Below are positions 33,450-43,052 of a stretch of DNA of 64,000 nt, piece after piece. The stretch is from Streptomyces longwoodensis. GTDB lineage: Bacteria > Actinomycetota > Actinomycetes > Streptomycetales > Streptomycetaceae. How positions within the stretch are numbered: the first letter of the stretch is position 1; the number at the start of each line of letters is the position of its first letter. The translations under genes were made by a program, and so were the position numbers. The notes under the pieces were generated by a model, which saw only the letters and a program-made list of their open reading frames with translations, searched no databases and was not told where the DNA came from. The stretch covers positions 381,081-445,080 of the forward strand of contig NZ_KQ948549.1 in the NCBI RefSeq assembly GCF_001514125.1, written 5' to 3'.

Positions 33450-34175
33450 ATGTTCAGCCCCGAGGGCCCGACCCTGCGCGAACTCGCCGTCCAGGCACTG
33501 TCGTCCGTCGAGCGCGGCTACGACCTGCTCGCTCCGAAGTTCGACCACACGCCCTTCCGCACCCCCGACCCGGTCCTCGACGCGGTCGCCGCCGCCCTGC
33601 GGCGCACCGGCCCGTACGAGGAGGGCCTGGACCTGTGCTGCGGCACCGGCGCGGGCGTGGGCGTCCTCGCCGAGGTGTGCCGCTCGGGCGTCACCGGCGT
33701 CGACTTCAGCGCCGGGATGCTGGCGCAGGCCCGCCGGCGCACGGACGTCACCGGCCCGCGGGTCTCCTGGGTCCGCGCGGACGCCCGGGCCCTGCCCTTC
33801 GCGTCCGCCTTCGACCTGGTGGTCAGCTTCGGCGCCTTCGGCCACTTCCTGCCCCGTGAACTGCCGGGCCTGTTCCGGCAGGTGCACCGGGTGCTGCGGC
33901 CCGGCGGCACCTTCGCCTTCCCGGTCCTCGCGCCGCCGCGCCCCCGCCACCCGGCGTTCTGGATGCTGCTGGGCTTCGACGCCGTGATGCGGGTGCGCAA
34001 CGCGCTGTGGCGGCCGCCGTTCGTGATGTACTACCGGGCCTTCCGGCTCGGCCAGGTCCGCCGGGAGCTGGAGCGCGCGGGCTTCGCGGTGGACCTGTAC
34101 GCGCTGCCGGAGTTCGGCCGCCGCGACGACGGCAGCCCCCGCGTCCGCATGGTGGCGGCCCGCCGGACCTCCTGA
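33450..34175 (+). CDS. Class I SAM-dependent methyltransferase
   Basis: 241 residues, UbiE/Methyltransf_11 type: motif I GLDLCCGTGAGVGVLAE, then VTGVDFSAGMLAQARRR, RADARALPFASAFDLVVSFG, and HRVLRPGGTFAFPVL. The ATG is 5 bp after the PadR stop without a ribosome site, so it is either coupled to PadR or leaderless from TAAGCT (33437-33442), which ends 7 nt upstream. Methyl acceptor unknown. Confidence 0.9.
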   Translation: MFSPEGPTLRELAVQALSSVERGYDLLAPKFDHTPFRTPDPVLDAVAAALRRTGPYEEGLDLCCGTGAGVGVLAEVCRSGVTGVDFSAGMLAQARRRTDVTGPRVSWVRADARALPFASAFDLVVSFGAFGHFLPRELPGLFRQVHRVLRPGGTFAFPVLAPPRPRHPAFWMLLGFDAVMRVRNALWRPPFVMYYRAFRLGQVRRELERAGFAVDLYALPEFGRRDDGSPRVRMVAARRTS

Positions 34176-34224
34176 CGCCGCCCCGGGCGGGGCGGGGGCG
34201 GTCCCGGCGGGCCACCACCGGGCC

Positions 34225-34968
34225 TCACCCGGCCGCGGGCAGCGTGAACTCGTAGACCAGCGCGCCCTGGCGGGTGTCCACCAGCAGGTCGGTGATCTCC
34301 AGCGGGCGCGCGTACTGGTCGTGTACCCGGCGGGTCACCCGCATCGAGGGGGCGTCGGGCAGGCGGGTGATCGCGTCGTGGTGGTGCAGCGTCAGGCCCG
34401 CGCGCCGCATCCAGTCGTAGGCGCGCCGCAGTTGGGGTGTGCCGGGCGCCCCGGCACGCTCGCGGTAGCGGGCGAGTTCCTCGACCTCGGCGAGCGCGAC
34501 CGCCGAGAACGACGTCACGGCCGTGCGCCGGCCCCGTCCGTCCGTCCCGGCGGCCTCGTAGCGGTGGACCAGGGTCGGCCGGTACGGAGCGAGGCCGAGC
34601 GCCTCGGCGTGCTCCGGCGGGGGCGGCTCCCAGCTGACGCTGGCCGTGTTCACCGTGCCGGGCTCGGCCGTCCCGGCGCCCAGCGGGAAGGCCAGGCAGG
34701 TGGGCGTGGACACCGGCGTCCCCGGCAGGGCGGCGTGGCTGCCGCGCCGGTCGGTCTCGACCAGGCCGTCGCGGCGCAGCACGTCCAGCGCCTGCCGTAC
34801 GGTCTCCCGGCTGACGCCGTACTGCTGCGCCAGCCGTCGTTCACCGGGCAGCCGACGGCCCGGTGGGAAGCTGCCGTCGCGCAGGGCGTCCAGCAGTTCC
34901 ATGGCGATCCGCCAGTACAGCGGCCGTTCCTCGATGTGCGGGTGCTCCCGGGGGATGCTGCGGGCCAT
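34225..34968 (-). CDS. GntR/HutC-family transcriptional regulator (UTRA domain)
   Basis: 247 residues. N-terminal wHTH: FPPGRRLPGERRLAQQYGVS, RETVRQALDVLRRDGLVETD. The C-terminal part (LVHRYEAAGTDGRGRRTAVT, HDQYARPLEITDLLVDTRQG, ALVYEF) is a UTRA effector domain. AGGAGG lies 10 nt before the ATG at 34966-34968. A near-perfect TGGTCTAAACCA palindrome sits about 66 bp upstream, so autoregulation or DasR control is likely. UTRA proteins of this type usually sense phosphorylated sugars or amino-acid derivatives. Confidence 0.92.
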   Translation of the reverse strand: MARSIPREHPHIEERPLYWRIAMELLDALRDGSFPPGRRLPGERRLAQQYGVSRETVRQALDVLRRDGLVETDRRGSHAALPGTPVSTPTCLAFPLGAGTAEPGTVNTASVSWEPPPPEHAEALGLAPYRPTLVHRYEAAGTDGRGRRTAVTSFSAVALAEVEELARYRERAGAPGTPQLRRAYDWMRRAGLTLHHHDAITRLPDAPSMRVTRRVHDQYARPLEITDLLVDTRQGALVYEFTLPAAG

Positions 34969-35033
34969 GTGCCGCGCGCCTCCTGTGGTGACGTTTCGTA
35001 GCCGTGCGGGCTCGGTGCGCCACCACATCTACC

Positions 35034-35049
35034 ATTGGTCTAAACCAGT
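35034..35049. promoter_or_regulatory. DasR-like (dre) operator upstream of the GntR gene
   Basis: ATTGGTCTAAACCAGT matches 14 of 16 positions of the DasR consensus ACTGGTCTAGACCAGT (established consensus from Streptomyces). Centred about 74 bp upstream of the GntR start and overlapping the probable promoter (TAGATG just downstream on the minus strand). Could be bound by DasR or by the adjacent HutC-type regulator itself. Confidence 0.65.
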
Positions 35050-35112
35050 TGGGAAGGGCGGCCCGCCCGAACGGCCGAAAGCGGGCCCCTCGCCCCGTCG
35101 GCCCCGGCCGCG

Positions 35113-36279
35113 TCACAGCGCCTGGTACAGGGCGTCCACCAGGGCCGTCTTGCGCGGATCGTCGGCGATCCGCGGCCCCATCCGGTTCATGACGTAGCCC
35201 AGTGCCACCCCCGCCTCGGGGTCCGCGAGCCCGCAGGAGCCGCCGAAGCCGTCGTGTCCGAAAGCCCGCGGGTTCGGCCCGTACGAGCCGTGCGGTCCGC
35301 TCAGCCACAGGCCCAGGCCGATCTCCGTGTCCCGCCCGAGCCCCGCGCCCAGCACCAGGTCCCGTCCGGCGCCCTGCCCCTCGCGCACCCGCTCGACCGC
35401 CGCGGGGGACAGGATCCGCTGCCCGGCGTGGGTGCCGCGCCCGGCGAGGACGGCGTACAGCTCCGCCACCGCGCGTGCCGTGCCGTGCCCGTTCGCGGCG
35501 GGTATCTCGGCGGCCCGCCACGCCGGGGTGTTGGCCCCGGCCGCGCCCACCGCCGGGTTGGTCAGCGCGGCCAGCGCCACCGGCGCCAACCGGCCGGGAG
35601 CCGCCTGCTGTTCGCCGGGTGAACCGGCCGGGGCGTGCTCCAGCACGGCCACCCGGCCGGCGTCCTTCTCGGGCAGCCCAATCATGAAGTCGACGCCGAG
35701 CGGCCCGGTCACCTCCCGCTCCAGGAACGCCCCCGGTGTCAGCCCCGACACCCGTCGCACCACCTCGCCCACCAGGTGGCCGTAGGTGAGCGCGTGGTAG
35801 CCGAACCGCGTCCCCGGCTCCCACCACGGCTCGGTGGCCGCGAGGCGCGCGACGGTCGCCTCCCAGTCGCACAGCTGCTCCAGCGAGTGCGGCTCGCGCA
35901 GCCCAGCCAGGCCCGCCCGGTGCGACAGCAGGTGCCGTACGAGCACCTTCTCCTTGCCCGCGGCGGCGAATTCCGGCCAGTAGGCCGCGACCGGCGCGTC
36001 CAGGTCGAGCAGGCCCCGGTCGGCCAGGAGGTGCGCGCACAGCGCCACCGGGCCCTTGGTGGTCGACCAGACGTTGACCAGAGTGTCCCGCTGCCACGGG
36101 CGGGTGCGCGCCGGACCGGCCCAGCCGCCCCACAGGTCCACCACGGCCTCGCCGTCCGCGATCACCGTGACGGCCGCGCCGAGTTCGCCCCGGGTGCGGA
36201 AGTTCTCCTCGAACGCGTCCCGCACCGCGGCGAACCGCGCGTCGCAGTGGCCGTGCAGCTGTGCCTCGTACTCGGGCAT
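35113..36279 (-). CDS. Beta-lactamase-family serine hydrolase (EstB-like)
   Basis: 388 residues without a signal peptide. SxxK is S72-TTK75 in NVWSTTKGPVALCAHLLADR; a tyrosine motif FGYHALTYGHLVGE and the C-terminal GHDGFGGS replace YxN and KTG. Family VIII esterases/EstB-type hydrolases share this pattern and hydrolyse short-chain esters or beta-lactams weakly. Located just upstream of the GntR gene on the same strand, 144 bp away. Confidence 0.9.
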   Translation of the reverse strand: MPEYEAQLHGHCDARFAAVRDAFEENFRTRGELGAAVTVIADGEAVVDLWGGWAGPARTRPWQRDTLVNVWSTTKGPVALCAHLLADRGLLDLDAPVAAYWPEFAAAGKEKVLVRHLLSHRAGLAGLREPHSLEQLCDWEATVARLAATEPWWEPGTRFGYHALTYGHLVGEVVRRVSGLTPGAFLEREVTGPLGVDFMIGLPEKDAGRVAVLEHAPAGSPGEQQAAPGRLAPVALAALTNPAVGAAGANTPAWRAAEIPAANGHGTARAVAELYAVLAGRGTHAGQRILSPAAVERVREGQGAGRDLVLGAGLGRDTEIGLGLWLSGPHGSYGPNPRAFGHDGFGGSCGLADPEAGVALGYVMNRMGPRIADDPRKTALVDALYQAL

Positions 36280-36424
36280 GGGCGCCCTCCGTCATCCGCC
36301 GGAAAACCGGGATCCGTGAAGTGCCGACCGCGCCGCCGCGGGCCGGCCCCCCGAACATACCGACCGGTCGGACCAGTGGGAAGGTCGCGTCCGCGGACGG
36401 TCCCGGCCGACGGGCCGGTCCAGG

Positions 36425-37393
36425 TCAGGCGTAGGAGCGCAGCCAGCGCAGCTTCGCGGCCTCCTGGTACGGGCCGCCGCCCTCGTGGTCGTTGAAGTCG
36501 TAGACCTCGATCGCCTTGTCCTCGTGCGCCCAGGCGTTGAAGGCGGCGAACACCGTCGACGGCGGGCAGGTCTGGTCCTCCAGGGCCGCGGAGAACAGCG
36601 CGGGCGCCGCGCCGCGCGCCGCGAAGTGCACCCCGTCGAAGTAGGACAGCGTGCGCAGCGCGTCCTCGGTGCGGCCCCGGTGCGTCTTGAGGAACAGGCC
36701 GATCTCCCGGTACGGATGACGGTCCGTCAGGGTCGCGGCCCGCGGGAAGTCGCACAGGAACGGCACGTCCGGTGCGACCGCCACCAGGTCGGGCACCAGG
36801 CCGCCCACGGCGATCGTGATGCCGCCGCCCTGGCTCGCGCCGACCGCCACCGTGCGCGAGGCGTCGGCCAGCGGGTGCGACCGGGCCGCCTCCACCGCGC
36901 GCACCGCGTCCGTGAACACCCGCCGGTAGTAGTAGTGCTCGGGCGCGTCCAGGCCCCGGGTCATGAAGCCCGGGAACGCGGGGGCGCCGCCCACCGGGTC
37001 GGCCGTGGCCCCGCCCCCGCCCCAGGTGCTGCCCTGGCCGCGGGTGTCCATGACGAAGTGGGCCCGGCCCGACGACGCCCACAGCAGGTGCTCGTGGGGC
37101 AGGCCGCGCCCGCCGCCGTAGCCGACGAACTCCACGACGAGCGGCAGCGGCGCGGTGGCGCCGGCGGGCAGCGTCAGCCAGCCCTTGACCGGGTGCCCGC
37201 CGAACCCGGCGAACGTCACGTCGAACACCTCGACCGTCGACAGGCCCGTGTCGACCGGCTCGAACCGGGCGTCCAGGTCGTGCGCGCGCGCCTCCTGGAG
37301 CGTCTTGGACCAGAACGCCTCGAAGTCCTCCGGCTCGGTGGACGCGCTGCGGTACGCGCGCAGTTCGTCGAGGGAGAGGTCGAACAGGGCCAT
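36425..37393 (-). CDS. Acetyl xylan esterase / cephalosporin-C deacetylase (CE7, AXE1)
   Basis: 322 residues, the family's usual length. CE7 motifs: RGQG at 118-121, GASQGGG with Ser187, Asp273 in LEDQTCPP and His303 in NDHEGG. Hydrolyses acetyl groups from xylo-oligosaccharides and other acetyl esters in the cytosol. AAGGCGG lies about 12 nt before the ATG. No neighbouring xylan genes, so substrate remains open. Confidence 0.94.
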   Translation of the reverse strand: MALFDLSLDELRAYRSASTEPEDFEAFWSKTLQEARAHDLDARFEPVDTGLSTVEVFDVTFAGFGGHPVKGWLTLPAGATAPLPLVVEFVGYGGGRGLPHEHLLWASSGRAHFVMDTRGQGSTWGGGGATADPVGGAPAFPGFMTRGLDAPEHYYYRRVFTDAVRAVEAARSHPLADASRTVAVGASQGGGITIAVGGLVPDLVAVAPDVPFLCDFPRAATLTDRHPYREIGLFLKTHRGRTEDALRTLSYFDGVHFAARGAAPALFSAALEDQTCPPSTVFAAFNAWAHEDKAIEVYDFNDHEGGGPYQEAAKLRWLRSYA

Positions 37394-37494
37394 GCAGGAC
37401 CGCCTTTTTGTCAACGGGCTGGACGAACCAGCACACCGTACGTGCCCGTGACAGGCGCCCACCAGACCCCGTCCCGCGTGCGGGGGACCGCGGT

Positions 37495-38082
37495 TCAGGC
37501 GTTGTGCCGCCGCGTCCACTGCGGTTCGGTGCGGGTCCAGTCCCGCTCCCACTCGCCCAGCCGCCGGCGCAGCGCGACCCGGCGGACCACCGCGTGCGCC
37601 AGCAGCACCGCGGTCCCGGCGCCCAGGGCGACGCTGCTGCCGATGGTCAGGGTGTGCTGCCACACCGCCGTCTCGTCGGGCGGCGCGGTGACGCCCCGCC
37701 CCCGGGAGTCCAGCCACACGGTCACCGTGTCGCCGGTGCGCGTGCCCGCCGGCACCCGCGCCGCCGTCAGCCGGGGCCGCTCGCCGGGCGGCGTCCAGCG
37801 CACGGTCACCCGGTAGCTCCGGCGGCGCCCGTCCTCCATCACCGGCAGGGCGTCCGGGGTGTCACCCACCACCTCGGCGCGCACCCGGTGGCGGTCGGCC
37901 CGCTGCGCCGACGCCACGGCCCGTGCCTCGTCGTGCGCCCACCGGCCCGCGAGGGACCCGGCCAGGGGCGCGCCCACCAGCAGCAGCACGGCCACCACCA
38001 GCGCCGTCCACGCCTCCACGACGTCCGACCGGCGCCGCAGCGGATTGCTCCGCCAGCGCCAGCCGCGCACCCGGTTTCGCAC
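37495..38082 (-). CDS. Two-pass membrane protein (Rv1733c-like)
   Basis: 195 residues from a GTG with GAGGAGG 6 nt upstream; an upstream in-frame ATG is poorer. The N-terminal RWRSNPLRRRSDVVEAWTAL leads into membrane helix one (about 30-50); a roughly 80-residue extracytoplasmic domain has the repeated V-x-W-T-P-P/DTVTVWLD pattern; helix two is near 145-165, followed by a basic tail. Such proteins are common in Streptomyces and mycobacteria; function unknown. Confidence 0.85.
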   Translation of the reverse strand: MRNRVRGWRWRSNPLRRRSDVVEAWTALVVAVLLLVGAPLAGSLAGRWAHDEARAVASAQRADRHRVRAEVVGDTPDALPVMEDGRRRSYRVTVRWTPPGERPRLTAARVPAGTRTGDTVTVWLDSRGRGVTAPPDETAVWQHTLTIGSSVALGAGTAVLLAHAVVRRVALRRRLGEWERDWTRTEPQWTRRHNA

Positions 38083-38192
38083 GTCGACCTCCTCGCCGCA
38101 CGCGGACGAGTGCCCACAGGTAAGTCGTACGCCTACCGGAGCCATTGTTCAACGGGAAGCCGACGCCACCACCCGCGGGGCCCGGCGGACGG

Positions 38193-38964
38193 TCAGCCGA
38201 AGCGCTCGATGCGGATGCGGTCCACCGGCTGTCCGGCCGCCACCAGCAGGCGCGAGGCGTGCTCGGCGAACCCGTTGGAACCGCACACGTAGGCCTCCCA
38301 GCCGCCGGGCGGCCGCTCGGCGAGGACCGGCTCCAGGTGCGCGGCGCCCAGCCGGCCCACGGGCGTGCCCCGCGGCGCCCGGCGGGTGAAGACCGGCGTG
38401 GTCTCCGGGCCGTACTCGCGCGCGTAGATCAGCTCCTCTGGACCCCGCGCGGACACCAGCAGCCGCAGCGGTACGTCCAGGCCGCGCGCCCGGTGGTGCC
38501 GGACCATGGACATCAGCGGGACGACCCCGGAGCCCGCGCCGATCAGCAGGGCCGGCCGGTCGCCGGGCCAGGCGAAGAACCCGCTCACCGGGCCGCGCAC
38601 CTCGACCCGGTCGCCGGGCCGGGCCTCGGTGTGGAACCAGCCGGAGACCTCACCGCCCTCGACGTGGTCCAGGGTCAGCTCGATGTGGCCCGAGTCGTCG
38701 GGCGCGGAGGCGATCGAGTAGTGCCGCTGCGCGGTGTAGCCGTCCTCGGCGGTCAGCCGCAGCATCAGGTGCTGGCCGGGCAGGTGCCCCGGCCAGCCGG
38801 GCACCGCGAGCCGGAAGGTGGCCGCGCGGTCCGTCTCGCGGCGGATCGCGCTGAGCGTGGCCGGCTGCCACTCACCGGCCTGCGGCGCGTCCACGGCGAT
38901 CCGGCCGGGCACGGCGAACCGGGTCGCCGGGTGGGCGGAGGCCCGGGCGGGGGCGGGAACGAGG

Positions 38965-38972
<8 letters not shown>
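38193..38972 (-). CDS. FAD-dependent ferredoxin-reductase-type oxidoreductase
   Basis: 259 residues. FNR fold: FAD motif QRHYSIAS, GEVSGWFHTEARPGDRVEVR, NAD(P) motif LLIGAGSGVVPLMSMVRH, and a C-terminal YVCGSNGF. No 2Fe-2S cysteine cluster at the C-terminus, so it needs a separate acceptor. Its start overlaps the end of the upstream molybdopterin oxidoreductase gene by 8 bp, implying the two form an electron-transfer pair. Confidence 0.92.
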
Positions 38973-39570
<598 letters not shown>

Positions 39571-39700
39571 AGGGGGTGGTGCCTGCCTCGGTGCGACGAC
39601 GGTTCGCGCGACGGGGCGCGCGGGGTGCGCCTTCCACCGTAAGGCCACGTCAGCCGTGCTCCCGCCCCGGGTGGGCGGCGATCATTAAGGCGGTGTGAAC

Positions 39701-39718
39701 TTCCCCGGCCGCGGGGAA
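39701..39718. promoter_or_regulatory. Perfect palindrome in the divergent quinone-reductase promoter
   Basis: TTCCCCG-GCCG-CGGGGAA (7-bp arms, 4-bp spacer) followed directly by TAGCGT, a possible -10 for the plus-strand quinone reductase. It sits in the 222-bp region shared with the divergent molybdopterin oxidoreductase gene. Candidate operator; binding protein unknown. Confidence 0.4.
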
Positions 39719-39792
39719 TAGCGTCCGGCCCGCACCCCTTGCCCAGTGGTGGCGGCCCCCGTCGGGCCGCGCGAACGAAGGAGAGGGAAGCG

Positions 39793-40728
39793 ATGCCCAA
39801 GGCGTACGTCTTCACGCGGTACGGGGGTCCGGAGACCGAGGCGCTGATCGAGGCCGACCGGCCCCGCCCCGGCCCCGGCGAGGTGCTGGTCGCCGTCCGC
39901 GCGGCCGGTGTGAACCCCGTCGACTGGAAGCAGCGCACCGGCTTCCGGCGCCCCGGCGAGGACGGCGAGCAGACCTTCCCGGCCGTCCTGGGCAACGAGG
40001 TGGCGGGCGTCGTCGAGGAGACCGGCGAAGGCGTCACCGGCTTCGCGCCCGGCGACGAGGTGTTCGGCACCGCCGTGGCCGGCGGCTACGCCGAGTACGC
40101 GCTCCTCGCGGGCGGCATCACCGCCCACAAGCCCGCCGGGCTGTCCTTCGCCGACGCGGCCGTCCTGCCCGTCGCCGCCGCGACCGCCTACGACGGCGTC
40201 CGCCAGCTCGGCCTGCCCGCCGGGGCCACCCTGCTGGTCACCGGCGCCGGCGGCGGCGTCGGCGTGGCCGCGCTCCAGATCGCCCGCACCGAGGGGCTGC
40301 GGGTCATCGGCGTGGCGAGCGAGTCGAAGAAGGACTCCGTGGAGGCGCTGGGCGCCGTCCACGTCCCCTCGGGGCCGGGCTGGGCCGAGCGGGCCCGGGC
40401 CGCGGCCGCCCCGGACGGCGTCGACGCGGTGTACGACCTGGTCGGCGGCGAGGTGCTGACCGAAGCGGCCGATCTGCTGACCGACCGGGCCCGGCTCATC
40501 ACGGCCGGCGCGACGGAGGACGCGGTCCGGGCGCTCGGCGGCGCCCGCGTGGTCCGCGCCCGCACCGCCGCCGTCCTGGACGCCGTGGCGGACCTCGTGG
40601 TGCGCGGGGAGCTGGACCCCCTGGTGACCCGGACCTATCCGCTGGAGCAGGCCGGGGCCGCCCTGCGCGAGGTCGAGAACGGGCACGTCCGCGGCAAGGT
40701 CGTCATCGAAGTGGGGGCGCACGCGTGA
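39793..40728 (+). CDS. NADPH:quinone reductase-like medium-chain dehydrogenase
   Basis: 311 residues, zinc-independent MDR. GroES-like half: AGVNPVDWKQRTG, AVLGNEVAGVVEETGEG; Rossmann half: ATLLVTGAGGGVGVAALQIA. No zinc-ligand cysteines. GAGAGGGAAG precedes the ATG. Reduces quinones or alpha,beta-unsaturated carbonyls using NADPH. Its stop overlaps the GNAT gene start (GTGA). Confidence 0.93.
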   Translation: MPKAYVFTRYGGPETEALIEADRPRPGPGEVLVAVRAAGVNPVDWKQRTGFRRPGEDGEQTFPAVLGNEVAGVVEETGEGVTGFAPGDEVFGTAVAGGYAEYALLAGGITAHKPAGLSFADAAVLPVAAATAYDGVRQLGLPAGATLLVTGAGGGVGVAALQIARTEGLRVIGVASESKKDSVEALGAVHVPSGPGWAERARAAAAPDGVDAVYDLVGGEVLTEAADLLTDRARLITAGATEDAVRALGGARVVRARTAAVLDAVADLVVRGELDPLVTRTYPLEQAGAALREVENGHVRGKVVIEVGAHA

Positions 40729-41477
40729 GCGCGACGTCGCACGGCCCGGGCGGGCAGCCGGCCCGGCACGTACTGGACAACCCGGCGCTGGCGTCCCTGA
40801 CCGGCCCGCACGCGCACTTCGCCGAGCGCCGCGGACGGGTGCTGCGCTACCCGGTCGACGTGTCGCCGTGGCTGGCACTGCCCGACGAGCCGGACGCCGA
40901 CGACTGGGCGGACCTGGCCGCGCTGGCCGGGCCCGGCGCGGAGATCCCGCTGCCCGGCTACCGGGGCGCGGTGCCGGAGGGCTGGGAGATCACGTTCCGG
41001 GCCGAGGGCGTGCAGCTCGTCGACGACGGCCTCGCCGCCGCACCCGACCCCGAGGCGGTCCGCCTCGGCCCCGCGGACGTCCCCGAGATGCGCGACCTGG
41101 TCGCCCGCACCCAGCCCGGACCGTTCGAGCCGCGCACCATCGAGCTCGGCACCTACCTGGGCATACGCCGGGAGGGCCGTCTCGTGGCCATGGCCGGCGA
41201 ACGCCTCCACCCGCCCGGCTGGACCGAGATCAGCGCGGTCTGCACCGACCCCGCCGCCCGCGGCCAGGGCCTGGCGAGCCGGCTGGTCCTCGCCGTCGCC
41301 CACGGCATCCGCGAGCGCGGCGAGACACCGTTCCTGCACACCGGCGCCCACAACACCAACGCGATCCGCCTCTACGAGTCCCTCGGGTTCCGGCTCCGCC
41401 TCAGGACGGCGTTCCTCGCCGCCCGCGCGCCGGAGCGGCTGGGGGAGGAGGACCGGGAGGCGGTGGGGGTGGCCTGA
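40725..41477 (+). CDS. GNAT-family N-acetyltransferase (FR47-like)
   Basis: 250 residues. The C-terminal GNAT core has GIRREGRLVAMAGERLHPPG, EISAVCTDPAARGQGLASRL with the acetyl-CoA loop RGQGLA, and NTNAIRLYESLGFRLR. The N-terminal about 110 residues are a family-specific domain. Translationally coupled to the quinone reductase, suggesting a shared detoxification role (inference). Confidence 0.92.
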   Translation: MSATSHGPGGQPARHVLDNPALASLTGPHAHFAERRGRVLRYPVDVSPWLALPDEPDADDWADLAALAGPGAEIPLPGYRGAVPEGWEITFRAEGVQLVDDGLAAAPDPEAVRLGPADVPEMRDLVARTQPGPFEPRTIELGTYLGIRREGRLVAMAGERLHPPGWTEISAVCTDPAARGQGLASRLVLAVAHGIRERGETPFLHTGAHNTNAIRLYESLGFRLRLRTAFLAARAPERLGEEDREAVGVA

Positions 41478-41523
41478 CGGCGGATCCGGGCGTGGGGTGA
41501 GCCGGCCCGGGCGTCCGGCCGCC

Positions 41524-41991
41524 TCAGTCGTCCTCGGCCGGCCGGGCGTTGTAGCGCACCAGGTACGCCGCGAACCTCTCCAGGTCCTCCGCCTCCCAGT
41601 CCGCGAGCCGTTCCCGGAAGGCCGCCCGGCGGCGCTCCGTGACCTGGGCGAGGACGCTGCGGCCGGCCGCGGTGAGGTCGAGCACCTGGACCCGGAGGTC
41701 CTCCGGGTCGGGGCGCCGCTCGACCAGCCCCGCGCGCTCCAGCGCGGAGACCTGACGGCTGACGGTCGACTTGTCCAGGGCGTAGTGCGCGGCCAGGTCG
41801 GTCGCCCGGCAGCCGCCGCTCTCCTCCAGGTGCCCGAGCAGCGTGTACGACACCAGCGTCAGCTCGGGGTGCATCCGGCCCGCCGCCGCCCGGGCCCGCC
41901 GGGCGAACACGGTCATCTCCCGCTGGATGACCTCGACGGCCGCCCCTGCGTCGTCCCCGCCGCGCCGACCCGTACCTGACCGACCACTCAT
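41524..41991 (-). CDS. MarR-family transcriptional regulator
   Basis: 155 residues. Winged helix CRATDLAAHYALDKSTVSRQ, VSALERAGLVERRPDPEDLR, VQVLDLTAAGR. The ATG at 41989-41991 has no ribosome site; TACTAT (minus strand, 41998-42003) ends 6 nt upstream, so the mRNA is probably leaderless and its promoter lies inside a GGTTG/CAACC palindrome. Convergent with GNAT and divergent from the HemK-like gene. Confidence 0.92.
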   Translation of the reverse strand: MSGRSGTGRRGGDDAGAAVEVIQREMTVFARRARAAAGRMHPELTLVSYTLLGHLEESGGCRATDLAAHYALDKSTVSRQVSALERAGLVERRPDPEDLRVQVLDLTAAGRSVLAQVTERRRAAFRERLADWEAEDLERFAAYLVRYNARPAEDD

Positions 41992-42008
41992 GGTTGCATA
42001 GTACAACC
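41992..42008. promoter_or_regulatory. MarR operator-like palindrome overlapping a leaderless -10 box
   Basis: GGTTGCATAGTACAACC: 5-bp arms GGTTG/CAACC, with TTGCA/TACAA extending the symmetry. The minus-strand -10 TACTAT is inside it and the MarR start codon follows immediately. A dimer bound here would directly block transcription of its own gene. Confidence 0.6.
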
Positions 42009-42243
42009 GTGCCGGGCCGTGCATCGGGCCGCCCATCGCGCCGCCCGGGCAGGGCCGTTGGGGCCGGGGCCGTTGGGGTAGGGTGATCGTCCGGTCGCGG
42101 ATCCGCCGCGCGCCCGTGGAGCCGAGGAGGTGGGACCCATCACCGCAGTACCGCAGCGGGTGTTCCTCCCTCCGCACGGCCCGGACGGCCGGCGGTAGGA
42201 CCGCGGGAGCGCCCTTCGCCCTCCGAAAGGCCGCACGGCTGTC

Positions 42244-43050
42244 ATGCCACCCCTGTCACCGTCCCCCGCCCCCTCGCCGTCGTCCCCGGACGCCGTCGTC
42301 GCCGCGCTGCGCGCCGCCGGCTGCGTCTTCGCCGAGGACGAGGCCCGGCTGATCCTCTCCGCCGCCCGCACGCCCGACGAGGCCGCCGCCCTGGTCGCCC
42401 GCCGGGTCGCCGGCGAGCCGATCGAACTCGTCGTCGGCTGGGCCGAGTTCCACGGCCTGCGCGTCACCGTCGCCCCCGGGGTCTTCGTGCCCCGCCGCCG
42501 CACCGAGTTCCTGGTGGACCAGGCCCTCGCCCACGCCCCGCACGCGCGCGTGGTCGTCGACCTGTGCTGCGGATCGGGCGCGGTCGGCGCCGCCCTCGCC
42601 ACCGCCCTCGGCTCCGTCGAGCTGCACGCCGCCGACCTCGACCCGGCCGCGGTGCGCTGCGCCCGCGGCAACCTCGCGGACCTGGGCGGTCGGGTGTACG
42701 AGGGCGACCTCTTCGGTCCGCTCCCGGACCGGCTGCGCGGGCGGGTGGACATCCTCGCCGCGAACGTGCCCTACGTCCCCTCCCGCGAGGTGCCCCTGCT
42801 CCCGGCGGAGGCCCGTGAGCACGAGCCGCTGACCGCGCTGGACGGCGGCGCCGACGGCCTCGACGTGCTGCGCCGGGTGGCCGCCGGGGCGCCGGCGTGG
42901 CTCGCGCCCGGTGGCTGCCTGCTGGTCGAGACGAGCGAGCAGCAAGCCCCGGCCGCCGTCGAGGCGTTCACCGACGGCGGCCTGACGGCCCGCCTCGCGG
43001 TCGACGACGACCGCTGGGCCCACGTGGTGGTCGGCACGCGCACGCGGTGA
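42244..43050 (+). CDS. HemK/PrmC-like protein-(glutamine-N5) methyltransferase paralogue
   Basis: 268 residues. RRVAGEPIELVVGWAEFHG and VFVPRRRTEFLVDQAL match the PrmC N-terminal and linker; motif I is VVDLCCGSGAVGAALA; the Gln-binding NPPY is replaced by NVPYVPS. The variant N-V-P-Y means it is a paralogue and not the release-factor methyltransferase itself. Substrate unknown. Divergent from the MarR gene. Confidence 0.88.
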   Translation: MPPLSPSPAPSPSSPDAVVAALRAAGCVFAEDEARLILSAARTPDEAAALVARRVAGEPIELVVGWAEFHGLRVTVAPGVFVPRRRTEFLVDQALAHAPHARVVVDLCCGSGAVGAALATALGSVELHAADLDPAAVRCARGNLADLGGRVYEGDLFGPLPDRLRGRVDILAANVPYVPSREVPLLPAEAREHEPLTALDGGADGLDVLRRVAAGAPAWLAPGGCLLVETSEQQAPAAVEAFTDGGLTARLAVDDDRWAHVVVGTRTR

Positions 43051-43052
43051 GG

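Noticed and set aside
42244..43050. Considered as prmC, the release-factor glutamine methyltransferase
   Set aside because: The diagnostic NPPY motif is NVPY and there is no prfA or other translation gene nearby, so it is called a paralogue only.
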